From: Dipteronia dyeriana
Lineage: Eukaryota; Streptophyta; Magnoliopsida; Sapindales; Sapindaceae
Direction of reading: 5' to 3'
Assembly: GCA_032871835.1 (NCBI GenBank)
Contig: CM065295.1
Location: forward strand, 25,368,501-25,432,500
DNA: 64,000 nucleotides
A model generated the notes under the pieces. That model ran no database searches, had not been told where the DNA came from, and was given only the letters and a program-made list of their open reading frames with translations. Position 1 is the first letter of the stretch. Each line of letters begins with the position of its first letter. The position numbers and the translations under genes are program-made. Positions 23,315 to 35,814 of the stretch are shown here, in pieces.

Positions 23315-25760
23315 TGTTAGAATATAATGATATCTTTACCTGGAGCCATGAAAAGACGCCAGGAATCCTATCTCCTTGGTAGCTCATAGACTAGCAGTTG
23401 ACCTTATCTTTAAGCCAGTCTAACAGAAGCGACAACATTTCAACCATGAAAGGAATGCCGCGATACAAGAGGTGGTCGACATGCTATTCAAGGTTGTTCA
23501 TCAAGGAAACTCGATACACTGAATGGGTTGCCAACATGGTAATGGTCACCAAAGCTAAACAGAAGTGCCACATGTGCGTTGACTACACAGATCTCAAACC
23601 CGCCTACCCAAAAGATAGTTTCCCGTTACCAAGGATTGATCACTGAGTAGACTCAACCGCGTGGAATGAGCTCCATAACTCTATTGATGCATTCTTGCGG
23701 TACACACAGATTATGACGTACCCCCTTGATAAAGACAAGAACATTTTCAACACCGGGTAAGGCCTTTACTACTACAAGGTAATACCCTTCGGTCTCAAGA
23801 ATATTGGTACCACCAATCAACACATTTCATTAACTGGTTGTTCAAAACAGAGATAGGAAAGAAGATAAAGGTCTACATCCAAGATATGATCACCAAGTCT
23901 TAGATGTTTGACCAGCATCGGGACCATCTCTATCGGACCTTACAGATAGTGAGAGAAGACTAGTTACAGTTGAACCCTACAAGTACACTTTCAGGGTAGC
24001 AACAGGGAAGTTCCTCGAATTCATGGTCCACAAAAGGGGAATAGAATCCAACCCGAAGAAAATACAAGCCATCTTGGATCTCGAATCACCCAGCTCCCTC
24101 AAGCAGGTACAAACTTTGACCGACCAGATAACAGCTCTTAACCATTTCATATCGCGAAGCATCGATAAGTTCCTCTTCTTTTTCAAAGCTATCATATAGG
24201 GGAAGAATATGAAACAGGTTCAAGACAGCGAGCTAGCTTTTTAGTCCTTGAAGGAGTACCTGGCTAGCCCAGTGCTGCTAGTAAAACTGTTACCAGGATA
24301 GGAGCTACATATATACTTGGCCATGTCGAAGATAATGGTTAGTGGAGCCCTAGTTAAGGAATGTGGGGATGGGATCTAACGATATATTTATTACTTTAGT
24401 AGTGCCTTGTCCAAACCAGAGAGAAATTACACTCTCCTAGAGAAACTTGCCTTCACCCTGGTAACCTCGGCTAGGAAATTCCACCTTTACATCCAAACCC
24501 ACTAAATTGCGGTTGTCACCGATCAACAATTACACCAGTTTCTCTTGAGGATGGACATATCGGGAAGACTAGTCATTTAGGCCCTCGAACTGAATCAATA
24601 TGACATCATGTACAAGGTCAAGACCACCATAAAAGTCTTGGCTTTGGCAGACTTCGATGCAGAGTTCTACGTATTGCCTGACCCCGGTAATTCCCCAGGC
24701 ACGGACCTGGTACTCTAGAGAAATCAGAAGCCTGTAGACTAGCCAGCTAATCTAGATGCTTGGAAACTATATACGAACAAAGCATCCAGTCAAGCTGGCA
24801 GTAGGGCTGGAATTATCCTAACCAATCTAGAAAAGGTTGAGTGTTGCCACTATTGCAAATTTGAGTTCAAAGCCATAAACAACGAGACAAAGTATGAAGC
24901 ATTATTAGCAGGAACGAAAGTGGTAGCCGAGCTCAGAGTAGATTATCTTCACGTTAAAAGTGACTCATAACTGGTAGTCAACCAGGTAACCAGGCTCTAT
25001 CATGCCAAAGGTGACAGCAAAGCAGCCTACCTTGGACTAATCAAAAAGCTCAAGGCCAAGTTTAAGGGTTTTAAGATAGAACAAATACCCCGACAACAAA
25101 ACCATCAGGCAAACATACCCCATTGGGTACCTCACCAGATTATCTCCCATTCAAGTATAACAGAAGGAAAGGAAGTTAGCCTGGTGGACCGCCTCCCATG
25201 CTGGATGGATCTGAAAGTGGACTACCTCCAAAAGAGAAGCTTCATCAAGCTCGTAAGCTGTAAGGGTCTTAGCTCGAATTCTCCTGAAAGATGGGTACCT
25301 CTACCGCAAAAAGAGATGACTCCCCCCTACTTTGATGTATGTATCCCGATGATGCCAACTAGGCACTAAGAGAGGTACACTCTAGGGATTGTGGGAATCA
25401 CCCATGAGAAGAGACTTTAGCCTACTAGGTACTACGCATAGGATACTATTGGTTGACTCTACACCACGATACAAGGCAATTTATTCATTCTTTCGAGGCA
25501 TGCTAGAGGATAGCCAATCTGATCCACCTTCCACCTAAATGGCTCTCATATATCATTTCACCATACTCGTTTTCCTTTTAGGAGGTTGATTTGATCAGAC
25601 CTCTCTCAACCTCACCTAGTCAAGCTAAGCACGCCGTAAATAACATCGACTACTTCACCATATAGATTAAAATAGAACCCCTCTCTAAGATAACAGAAGA
25701 AAATACTACCAAGTTTATCAAGAAAAACATGATGTGCATTAACAGATAATTCCAACGAAG
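23315..25760 (+). pseudogene. Ty3/gypsy (Tat-type) pol remnant F: RT, two RNase H domains, integrase
   Basis: Heavily decayed but in gypsy order. RT: EYNDIFTWSHEKTPGI (about 23317), FIKETRYTEWVANMVMV, CVDYTDLKPAYPKDSFPLPRIDH, then GLYYYKVIPFGLKN (about 23761). First RNase H: YYFSSALSKPERNYTLLEKLAF, FHLYIQTH, WALEL-like ALELNQYDIMY and LALADF (about 24330-24680). Second RNase H: LYTNKASSQAGSRAGI, FKAINNETKYEALLAG, VKSDS (24760-25120). Integrase start: LRMGTSTA-like region and a CxxC-bearing stretch (25290-25760). The second RNase H after the first is the mark of the Tat group. Many stops and frameshifts; no LTR of its own is attached. Confidence 0.85.
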
Positions 25761-26011
25761 GACCAAAGTGGAATTTTCTACCAGTCTAGTGCCTGGTAGG
25801 ACACAAAACTTGAATCCTGGTTAGGCATATCTGGAAGGACCTACCTGGTGGAATCAATATCGGGATCGGTCCCCTAAATGTTTAAATACCTCGAAACTGC
25901 TATCTAGGAAAATTACAATGCTAATTCACCAATGCTACCATGCTTTGAGAAGAACCTAGGTACCAAGGTACTTACCCGAAATCCAGACATCTCGACACTC
26001 ATTCGTAATCC
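25761..26011 (+). other. unassigned sequence after gypsy pol F
   Basis: About 250 bp with no clear coding match. It probably continues the decayed integrase end or 3' region of F. Confidence 0.4.
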
Positions 26012-27765
26012 TGACAAGTGTCGTTTTGTACATGAAAATAACTTGCTAAACAAATTTGTAAATGCAAAATTGCACTCACAACTGGTGAACAATATAATAA
26101 CATGTAAGTGTATCGTCCACGAAGATCGTGTTATGCCAATGTGATCAAATTTATGCTCTAACTATATGTAATGAAACTAGGTGTTAATAAATTCAACGGA
26201 ATTTAAATTTAAATTAAGTATTGAAACTACTAAGGAGCTAATGAAACTAAACAACTATGTAGTGAGTGTGTGAAAGTAGATGATGATAGATATGGGAATC
26301 AATGCAATATTAACACAAATGGTTGGAGTTTTGGCATTAGGCCCAATTCAATGGCAATACAGGGCTAATCCTCCTAGCTAGAGTTTTTGGAGCGGCTTGG
26401 ATTGGAGTGCTCACAATCCACTCCTTTCACTTTTGCTTTGGATGGATAAGTGGTAGTCGGGATGGCTTGGATTGGAGTGCTTACAACCCACCCATTTTAT
26501 CTAGCCAGGATATAAAGAATTGGAGTGCTCATAACATATCCTATCCAATTCAAATAAGCTTGATTAGACACCTAATGTGCATATGGTTAAGAATAAATCC
26601 GTATCCAGTGTAAACCAAGAGTTGGAGTGCCTACTTAGCTCACAAGAACACCACATTTCAACCTTTTCAATGGATTGAGAGTTGGAGTCCCTACCTAATC
26701 CAATGTGAGTATTGGATGCTTTAGAGATCCAAATCAACCAGAAAGTGTTATAGGAGCTGGAGTGCCTACCCACTTCACTAAGATCACAATTAAAGCACAA
26801 TTACTTAAATAAGTTCAATCAATCAATCTAGAATCAAGAGTTGGGGTACTTACTTAATTCAAGCGACAATTAAACACAATTAAGCATAATGAATGAAATT
26901 ATATTGATTAAATCAACAAAATATAGAAAAACCACAATTCATGAATCAATTACATCAATTCCCACAATGGGATAAGCTATTCATGCTAAATGAAAGCAAT
27001 TACATAGGAGAAGAGAGAGAGAGTAAACCACTTAACGATTCACTTTCCTTGAGAGCTTGAAATTCAATCTCCTAGAGCCTTGATTGAGTAAAAAATCCAA
27101 GATAGATGAATGGGTTATTGGATGAGAGGGGAAAGGAAAGGATTCCTAGATCTAGAGAGAGAAAGTGGTTATGAATGGGTATATGGGTGTACAAGTCATA
27201 ACAGAAATTATTCTTTATATAGTTGTCTTCAAAATGACTTGAATTTGCTGATGTGGCTTCCTGACACGCTAAATGTATGGGTTGTAAATAGGTAAGGACC
27301 CACGCAGTGACCCGCGCATTGACATGATGCTTTGATTTCATCTCTCGGGTTTACTTAATTGTGCGGGTCGTTGCACGATTTGGGACTAGCGCTATTACCC
27401 ACGCAGTAACCTGATGCACCTCTACCGACTTAGCTCTTGGGTTTCTTCAAATGCAGGACTATACACAATTAGTGCTCAACTTGTTCATGGCTGGTGCATG
27501 GGTTATGCACGGTTCATGACCCATATATTGTTGTGGTTCTTCCTTCCCTTCAAAGTGCTCGGGTTGACCTGCGCACTTGGCCTCTACACATGATCAAATT
27601 ATTGGCCTTTTCTCCCACAAATCCGTTTCTTCCATCAAATAGTCCGAATTTTACCTAATTACATGATATCATAGCAATCAAGCCATAATATACGTAAAAA
27701 CAACTGAAAATGAGACAAAGGGAATAAAAATGAGGGAAAAAAATATTACAATTTTGGCACGATCA
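26012..27765. mobile_element. LTR-like repeat, 1.75 kb, probably a solo LTR
   Basis: It opens TGACAAGTGTCG and closes GGCACGATCA, so the ends are TG...CA with short inverted similarity (tga..gtg / cac..tca). The start-proximal stretch gtgtatcgtccacgaagatcg and the A-rich tail ending attttggcac resemble the LTRs of large non-coding plant elements, from general familiarity. It interrupts gypsy sequence. I could not find matching target duplicates (left aatcc, right gacct), so the exact ends are provisional. No gene inside; the ORFs 26407-26613 and 27072-27341 lie over simple repeated wording. Confidence 0.5.
26385..26870. repeat. degenerate repeat of a ttggagtgcttac motif
   Basis: Seven copies of (t)tggagtgc(t/c)(t/c)ac at about 26393, 26467, 26519, 26611, 26680, 26756 and 26840, spaced about 50-90 bp, each followed by a variable caaTCCAc/actta tail. 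It lies inside the LTR-like repeat. Confidence 0.78.
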
Positions 27766-27810
27766 GACCTATCTAGAATTTACCTCCTACCTGGAACCTT
27801 GATACCATGA

Positions 27811-30800
27811 TGTTAGACTGGTACCTGAGTACCTCGATGCAATCTCATAATCCCTCCAGAAACGTATCCATCCTGCAAAGCAAAAATGGGCACCATCGGG
27901 AAATCACCAGTAAGTAAGAACAAGCATCACGCTAACAGACCACCAGGGAAGAAAGCCAGACTTTTCCTCCAAGAAATATGGGTTGACTCCTTCACCATTT
28001 AAGCGCCATAATGTGATAAGATAAGTCAACAGATTTGCCATTAATTCATATTCAAATTTGAATAGAAATGTGACGTAATCACCGGGAGCAATTCTCAAGT
28101 AATTTGATACCCTCCATCATAGTCAATCAATTCTAGTAATTTGACCAATCAAGTAGTCTAAATTATAGGATTTAGTTGACAAGAAAGTGAGGGTATAAAT
28201 ACAACGTCCATGTTTAGGGAAGAGAAGAAAGAATGGAAAAATAAAGAGAGAAAAAGGTAGAGCACTTTAGCCAATTGTTTCACCATCGAGAAATTAGCCA
28301 TTTATCGACACGAACAAAATCATCATCCCAGTTGTGTTTGTGAGGTAGAGAGAACGAGAGATATAATAGAGGGATAAGCTTAGAATCGTCATTTTGATTA
28401 TTATCCCCCATTGTACTTGGGTTACTCGAATTATTAATAAAATAACTTGTCCGTTTGCATTCTCATTATTTCTCACTTATTCCTTATTCTCACCTCCATA
28501 TTCACTCAATCACCTAGGTGTTAGGATAATGCTCGATAGCAAGAGTGTAATATTGTAATTAACAATCTTTTCATATAAATAAAGTGATTTCTAGTTTAAC
28601 AAAACTTATAGCATTTATGGTTTAATTATTATAATTGTCAAAAGTAATAATCATAAGGTCAAAAGACTATGAGAAAAAGAAGAATTGTTCGAATATCTAG
28701 ATATGTATGAGGTAGACACAATTCTTTAGTTAGTCTTGAAAAAAATTCACAACTTAGGTAGAAGTTTGGGCGCCTTTATCTTGTTAAAGTTGTAGATTCT
28801 TTTGGTAACATTTGAGTGGGATCAAATGTGTTATGATGAGCTCAAAATCATCAAAGTGTGGTGTCTTTGGGCAAAATAATCTAGTGTACTGGGTGCATTG
28901 AATCGGATCAAAATGAAATACTTTATCTAGAACCGTCAACGGATAAAAGTTTTCATTTGAAGACAATCAGAGAGTCTATCTCAATCCTGAGATAAATGAT
29001 GGACTTATGGTTGCAATTGTTATCATTTGAGCTATCAATGAGTACTATTATATAGCATAGTCTATCCTCGATAGTTTGGTGGTATTCATTTGTTAATCGA
29101 TAGAGGACTTCATTTATAGATATGGACATCGTGGCTCCATTTATTGAATGAGAGTAGAATACCATCATATGGATGTTTTGAGGTATTGGATATTAAATCT
29201 TAAAGTTAAATTTTCAATAGTGTCTATTGAAACATGGCTTCTGGACAAGTCAAAATATCCAAGTTCAAAATGTGGTCATATGAGTAAATATGGTAACTTG
29301 GAGAGATATAGGCAGCATATGAGCTCTTGGCGATTACTGGTATTCTTCACAAGGATACACTTTCTCTAATAAGGTTGTCTAGGGTATGAATGAGTAACAT
29401 CAACTTATTCAATCTTTATTTAAGAGTTCAATTTTAGTTCTTTAGTGGAATGAACTAAAATTAAATATATCGGACCTAAGTGAATCATTTATTGATTGTG
29501 ATTGGGTTGTGTCTATTGGAGCTTAAATTTAGATAGCCCGCCAAGATCCCCAATCCATACGAACTTGCATGGATCACTTGATATATTCTACCAGACCAAT
29601 TTAGAGTTCCATCTAGAATTGTAATAAGGCATGAGAACTTGTTTTTTTTTGTAAGAATAGGTCTAGTTCACATGTGGACTTTTTATTAAGGTCGAATGGA
29701 TTTAATAAAATAAGAAAAATAATGTATGGCCTTTATATATGGTATGGGTGGCAAGGCTATTAAGAATAGCTTAAATATATTATTTTATTTTATTATTTAA
29801 TTAAATGGAAATTAGGTAATTTGTTGATTAATTAATTATTTGATTAAAAGTCAAAATCTTTTTCCTAGTAGGAGATGGTCTCCTAAAACTATACTATTGT
29901 TGGTAGTATAGTTAATGTTAAAGACTATATTTGATAAGTAGATAAATAAAAGGAATTATTTATCTAATCAAATTAGGAAGTCTTTAATATGGTTACAAAT
30001 ACACTATTGAGTTGGATTAGGAGTCTTGGTGTTAGGATAGAATTCCTTTTTGAAAAGGATTCTTAACCACCAAGTAAATCTACCTAAGGAAAGGATTCTT
30101 AACTACCAAGTAATCCTTCTTAGAAAAAGAATAAACTATAATCTATATCAATTAGAAATTTGGCCAGCCCATATGGATATAGGAGAAGTTAGATTTCCTT
30201 TTGGATAAGGATTCTTAACTACCAAATAAATCCACCTAAGGAAAGGATTCTTGCCAACCAAGTAAATCCTTCTTAGTAAAGGATTTATGATCCTATATAT
30301 ATGTGTGTCATTTTCGGCCAGCCCAAAGGATTCTATGATGAAAATTTTGGCCATGCTAGGTAATTTTCAAGAGAGAATTTTGAATAGCAAGAGAGAATTT
30401 TGAGGGAGAAAAATTAGTTTTTGCTCTAGACAAAATTCAATCAACTCATAGAAAAAGGGTGTGGAATTCGGCCAAGGAGAAAAGAGAAAAAGAGAACGTT
30501 TTTGTTTTCGATAGTACACATGTATCTTTTACATCAAAAGGGTTTTGTGTACAACATCGAATCAAGGTTCACGCGAGTTTCAATCAAATTGATTGATAAT
30601 TCACAAGTGGCTGGACGTTCTTGTTTTTTCTCTTGGAGGATATTTGTAACCAACAAAGAAAAAATTTTGCTTCGTCTTCATCCTCACGTATATAATTTAA
30701 AGAAAGGGAACCCACACTCCAAGGTGATTCAAGTTCGTGATTGGATTGGAAAATCTTATGGAATCAATTCGGCACTTGTTCAATCGTCATGAGGAAAAGG

Positions 30801-31034
30801 TACTATACTTTTTTATATATCAATTAATCTAGGGTTAAGGTTCTCGTTGCATAAAGGGAATTTTTTTTATATACGCAAACCCTAATTTTCTAATTTTCTC
30901 ACGCTTCAGTTACGTTTTGAACAGTTTTTTCCCTTCACTGGGCACAAGGTACATACCCTTACCACAACCTACCAGGTAGCGATCTTGAGGGTGTTAAATT
31001 GGATTCCTCACCTCGATCAAATTTCTAGCTAACA
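27811..31034 (+). repeat. 5' LTR of gypsy element E, split by solo LTR C2
   Basis: TGTTAGACTGG...CTAGCTAACA with matching 6-base inverted ends (TGTTAG / CTAACA), about 800 bp without the insertion. A clear TATA box, gggtataaatacaa, lies at 28191-28204. The final CA at 31034 is followed by a gypsy-type primer site. Confidence 0.78.
28519..30937 (+). mobile_element. solo LTR C2 (same family as C1 and D)
   Basis: A full LTR, TGTTAGGATAATGCTCGAT...TTTCCCTTCA, 2419 bp, with no primer site or polypurine tract beside it. Flanks are ctagg (28514-28518) and ctggg (30938-30942), a 5-bp target duplication with one change. It matches the C1 5' LTR along its whole length, and its promoter-proximal array has four units (about 30030-30290) against five in C1. 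TATA-like cctatatatatgtg near 30291. The short ORF at 29148-29369 recurs in each copy of the LTR but is only LTR sequence. Confidence 0.88.
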
Positions 31035-31060
31035 CTTTTTGGTGTTGTTTATGGGAACTT
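31035..31060 (+). other. primer binding site of gypsy element E
   Basis: ctttttggtgttgtttatgg lies directly after the LTR, followed by gaac. It resembles the Tat-type gypsy site (TTGGCGCCGTxTGTGGGAAC) with several C-to-T changes. Confidence 0.7.
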
Positions 31061-31121
31061 TCCACACCTGTTTTTGCAAGCTCGTGAATTCACGAGTTTG
31101 TTTTTACAGTAAACCAGCACT

Positions 31122-31377
31122 ATGAGACTTCGATCTTCCCAAGGGCAGCTCGAGGCATCAAGGCACCAGTCCACGAGGGTCATAACCAAGGTTCCACCCA
31201 CTCTGGCAGTGAGCCAGACCATCTATGAGCAGCAAATCACTACTTTTGTAGAGAACGTACACTACAGACTAGCCGCAGAAGGTATAAACCCCAGCTCGCT
31301 GCACTAGATGTTAAGGGAGATACCAGTAGACCTGACACCTAACTACCTGCCTTTGATAGATTCGGGCTGAAGGGAAA
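31122..31377 (+). pseudogene. gag N-terminus of gypsy element E, cut by element D
   Basis: 61 codons from ATG (RLRSSQGQLEASRHQSTRV...EGINPSSLH), then a stop and a continuation (LREIPVDLTPNYLPLIDSG) until element D begins at 31378. The ATG is the first after the primer site. The other half of gag resumes at 40591. Confidence 0.65.
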
Positions 31378-32295
31378 AATCATGCAACAAACGTGTGAAA
31401 ATTGAAAATTAGGGTTAGGTATAAATAAACATTTCCCTTTTTTAAGAACAAGAACCTTAACCCTAGATTAATTGATGTATATAAAAAATATCGTACCTTT
31501 TTTTCGTGATGATTGAACTAGCGTCGAATTAAATCCGTAAGATCTTCCAATCCAATAACGAACATGAATCACCTAGGAGTGTGAGCTCCCTTTCTTTAAA
31601 TTCTATACCTGATGATAGAAACAAACAAAATCTTCTTCTTTGTTAGTCACAATAATCCTCCAAGAGAAAAACAAAGAACTTTCGGTCACTTGTGAATTAT
31701 AAATCAATTTGATTGAAACTCGCGTGAACCTTGATTCGATGTTGTACACAAAACCCTTTTGATGCAAAGGATACTAGTGTACTATCGAAAACAAAAACGT
31801 TGTCTCTATGCTTGGCCAAATTCTTCACACAATGAGTTAGACGAAGTTTTTTTTATAACAATAATAAAAATAAATAAAAAACAACTTCTCAAACAAAAAA
31901 CTAAGGCCTAGTCAAAATTTACAACCTATATTAATAGGTTCACAAATCCTCTCTTAAAGAGGATTTACTTTGTAGACAAAGAATCATTTTCCAAAAAGAA
32001 TTATTTCCTACACCAAGACTCCTAATCCAACTCATTAGTGTATTTACGACCATATTAAAGACTTCCTAATTTGACAAGATAAATAATTTCTTTTGTTTAT
32101 CTACTTATCAAATATAGTCTTTAATACTAATTATATTACCAACAATAGTATAATATTAGGAGACCTTCTCCTATTAGGAAAAAGATTTTGACTTTTAATT
32201 AAATAATTAATTAATTTCCATTTAATTAAATAATAAAATAAAAAATAATATATTAGGCTTTTATATATTAGCTTTGCCGCCCATGACATTATATA

Positions 32296-32355
<60 letters not shown>

Positions 32356-33064
32356 TCTCATTTTATTAAATACATTGGACCTTAATAAAACGTCCACATA
32401 TGAACTAGACCCATTCTTACAGAAAGAAACAAGTCAACATGCCTTAATACAATTTTAGATGGACCCCTAAATTGGTCTGGTAGAATATATCAAGTGATCC
32501 ATGCAAGTTCGTGTGGATTTGGGATCTTGGTGGGCTATCTAAATTAAAGCTCCAAATGACACAACCCAATCACAATCAACAAATGATTCACTTAGGTCCG
32601 ATCTATTAATTTTAGTTCATTCCATTAAAGAACTAAAATTGTACTCTTAAATAAAGATAGAATAAGTTAATAATCTTCATTCATACCCTAGACAATCTTA
32701 ATGGAGAAAGTGTATCCTTGTAAAGAATACCAGTAATCGCCAAAAGCTCATAGACAGCCTATAGCTCTCCAAATTACCATATTTACCCATATTACCACAT
32801 TTTTTAACTTGGATAGTTTGACTTGTCCTGAAGCCATGTTTCAATAGACACTATTGAAAACTTAACGTTAAGATTTAATATCCAATACCTCAAAACATCC
32901 ATATGATGATATTCTACTCTCATTTAATAAATGGAGCCACGATGTCCATATCTATAAATGAAGTCCTCTATCGATTAACAAATGAATACCATCAAACTAT
33001 CGAGGATAGATTATGCTATATAATCGTACTCATTACACCCTTGCTATTGAGCATAATCCTAACA
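31378..33064 (-). repeat. 3' LTR of element D, internally deleted
   Basis: 1687 bp against 2259 bp in its partner. About 530 bp are missing near 33034, where cgtactcatt joins directly to acacccttgctattg. It contains a (TA)n run at about 32299-32352 and only one unit of the promoter-proximal array (about 31940-32010). Confidence 0.87.
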
Positions 33065-33085
33065 ATCTCTTACTTGCTCTATAGC
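33065..33085 (-). other. polypurine tract of element D (degraded)
   Basis: On the minus strand, gctatagagcaagtaagagat, before the 3' LTR. C1 has gagaaagtgggagat here, so two or three purines have changed. Confidence 0.7.
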
Positions 33086-33089
33086 AAAT

Positions 33090-33640
33090 GTGTCATATCT
33101 CTCATCCCCATGTTCTCTAGATGGCCATCAATATTTTTTTATGGTAGAGCCTTTGTAAAGGGATCCGCTAGATTATCTGTAAACGCGATCTTGGTAATCA
33201 TCATGTCACTTATATGCACAATTTCCCTCAAAATGTGATACTTTCTTGGTTCTTTCGAATTAGCCACTGCTCTATACTTATTCGCATCAGGAACCACTTC
33301 CAAGTCAAACAAGAATTGGCAGAGCCAAACAGCCTCTTTAGCAGCCTCGCATGTGGTAACATACTCGGCTTCCATGGTGGAATCAGCAATACACGATTGC
33401 TTGATACTTCTCCATATGATTGTCTCTTGTCAAATAGTAAACACAGATCATGATGTTGATCTGCTGGAGTCAGAATCTGATTGAAAATAAAAATCTGTAT
33501 ACCTAACGGGAATTAAATCCTCTCCAAAGTATACAGACATATAATCTATCGTTCTCCAGAGATACTTGATAATGTGCTTGAATGTCATCCAGTGATCAGG
33601 ACCAGGCTTCGATTGAAACCTGCTAACTATGCCTACATCA
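33090..33640 (-). pseudogene. RNase H remnant of element D
   Basis: Pieces read FQSKPGPDHWMTFKHIIKYL, the DFYFQSDSDSSRSTS stretch (relatives have a D-S-D here; the first Asp region is altered to DFYF), then MEAEYVTTCEAAKEAVWL with the catalytic Glu present, and DPFTKALP at the end (33139). Between VVPDANK and NSKEPR about 10 residues holding the CDN motif, the third catalytic Asp, are deleted, as is the HKRGKHIE stretch. It would not degrade RNA. Confidence 0.85.
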
Positions 33641-34613
33641 AAACAAATATTTGGTCTAGTACAGAGCATTGCATACATGACACTTCCAACTGCCGATGCA
33701 TATGGAACCCTATTCAAGAATTGCTCTTCATGTTCATTCTTAGGAACTTGTTCCTTAGAAAGTTTGATCCCATGTCTGAAGGGTAAAATACCTTTGTTAG
33801 AATCTTGCATGGAAAACCTAAACAAGATTTTATCTATGTATGAAGCTTGGGATGATGCAATCGTTCTATTATTTCTATCCCTTATGACTTGGATACCAAG
33901 AATATAACTTGCTTGTCCTAAGTCCTTCATATCAATTTTTTTTGCTAACCATTCTTTTACTAATGTCAATACACCTACATCGTTTCAAATAAGTAGTATA
34001 TTATCAACATAAAGAACTAGGAAAACCAACTTGTCACCTTTAATCCTTTTGTATACACAAGGTACGTCAAGATTTTGAATAAATCCAAAACTTTTCATGG
34101 CTTGATCAAACCTTATGTTCTAGGATATGGATGCTTGCTTCAATCCATATATGGATCTTTGCAACTTGCATACCATTTCTTCTTGGCCTTTTTCAATGAA
34201 TCCTTCTGGTTTCATCATATAGATGCTTTCGTCAAGACTTCCATTAAGGAAACCTCTCTTGACGTCCATTTGCCAAATCTCTAGATCTAGAGATGCCGCA
34301 ATGGATAAGTGTATCCTAAAGGATTTAAGCATGGCCACAGGAGTGAAGGTTTCTTCATAATCGATACCTTCCTTCTGTGTATAACATTTAGTTACCAATC
34401 TAGCTTTAAAGGTTTCTACCTTTCCATCCATTCCTCTTTTCCCCTCTTGTATACCATGCACCCAATGGGTTTTATCTCTTTAGGCAATTCTATAAGAGAC
34501 CAGACTTTGTTTTTGAACATAGATTCAATTTTGGATTGCATTGCCTTTTGCCAATGTCGACAATCAATATCTTCCATTGCTTTCTTGTATGTATAGGGAT
34601 CATCGTCATTCAT
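33640..34613 (-). pseudogene. reverse transcriptase remnant of element D
   Basis: Three frames: HWQKAMQSKIESMFKNKVWS (34416-34613), VETFKARLVTKCYTQKEG with MDVKRGFLNGSLDESIYM and QRSIYGLKQASIS (34120-34461), and MKDLGQASYILGIQVIRDR (33448-33969). The first catalytic Asp (MDVK) is kept. The YVDD box (about 34005) reads YVDN followed by a stop after ILLI. A TAG at about 34120 replaces the family tryptophan after QASIS, in the same place as in C1. It cannot polymerise. Confidence 0.87.
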
Positions 34614-34660
34614 AAAGATTCTCTATAGATTCCTATAGACCGATGTATCTCTCGGGTTGT

Positions 34661-35728
34661 CTACACCCTCCCACTACGATGAGGTATGGTAGATTGTTGA
34701 TCTTGTGTTGGTACGGAACTTACAATTGGGCTTGGTAGTGAAACATCTTGTGGAATTGTATCTCCTGAAAGCTCATTCATGACAATTCTACTTTTAGGCA
34801 TAAAATTATTCATATAGTCCTCTTTTAGAAATTTAGCATTTGTCGAAACAAATACTTCAAGATCTGAAGGACTATAGAAATAATATCTTTTTGTTCCTTT
34901 TGGATACCCAACAAATATGCATGTTTCCGAACGGGACACCTTCTTTTCTGTCTTTTCTTTTAACACATGCGCAGGACATCCAAATATCCTTAAGTGTTTT
35001 AAACTAGGCTTTCGCCCGGTCTATAACTCAAGCGGTGTTTTAGGAACCGACTTTGATGGTACATCTTTTAGAATGTACATAGCAGTTTGTAAAGCATATC
35101 CCCAAAAAGAATTATGAAGCGTTGAATAACTCAACATAGACCTAACCATGTCCAAAAGAGTTCTATTTCACCTTTCTGCCACACCATTTTATTGAGGTGT
35201 ACCTGGTGCAGAAAATTGAGAAATTATCCCATTATCAATAAGATATTGCTGAAACTCACCGGATAGATATTCTCCACCACGATCAGACCTCAAGATTTTT
35301 ATGCGTTTCTCAAGCTGATTTTCTACTTCAGCTTTAAATGCTTTGAACATGTCAAAAACATCCAACTTACGTCTTATGAGATACACATAGCCAAATCTTG
35401 AGTGATAATCCGTGAAAGTGATGAAGTACTCATATCCACCTCTAGCTTGAATGCTCATAGGTCCACACACATCAGTGTGTATCAATCCTAAACATTCGAT
35501 GGCTCTTGTGCCTTTGGTCGTAAACGACCTATTGGTCATTTTTCCTTCCAAACAAGATTCACAAGTTGGTAGATCTTCAACCTTTAAGTCACTTAGAGGT
35601 TCGTCACTTACCAATCTTTTAATCCTATTGAGGTTAATATGATCTAGGCGCAAATGCCATAGGTAGGTTCCATCTTTTGATAATTTTACTCTTTTATGAT
35701 TAGGTTCCGTTGATTCCGTTTCTAGCAA
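34661..35728 (-). pseudogene. integrase remnant of element D
   Basis: 35189-35728 reads HLRLDHINLNRIK and CESCLEGK (zinc-binding part, with LGH changed to LDH), GLIHTDVCGPM (first Asp intact), FTDYHSRFGYVY (second Asp intact), LRSDRGGEYLSG and FSAPGTPQ, then a TAA where relatives have CAA. NGVAE (the Glu) follows the stop, and a second stop comes two residues later. 34661-34966 continues with KTEKKVSRSETCIFVGYPKG and ends in a linker to RT. All triad residues are present, but two nonsense changes and a frameshift separate them. Confidence 0.88.
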
Positions 35729-35814
35729 GTGGAGATGTTTCCATGCAAATAGAATAAATCATTTTCCAATGTACCTTTGCAAATAATTTTGTCATTCTTA
35801 CTAATAATAAAAGC

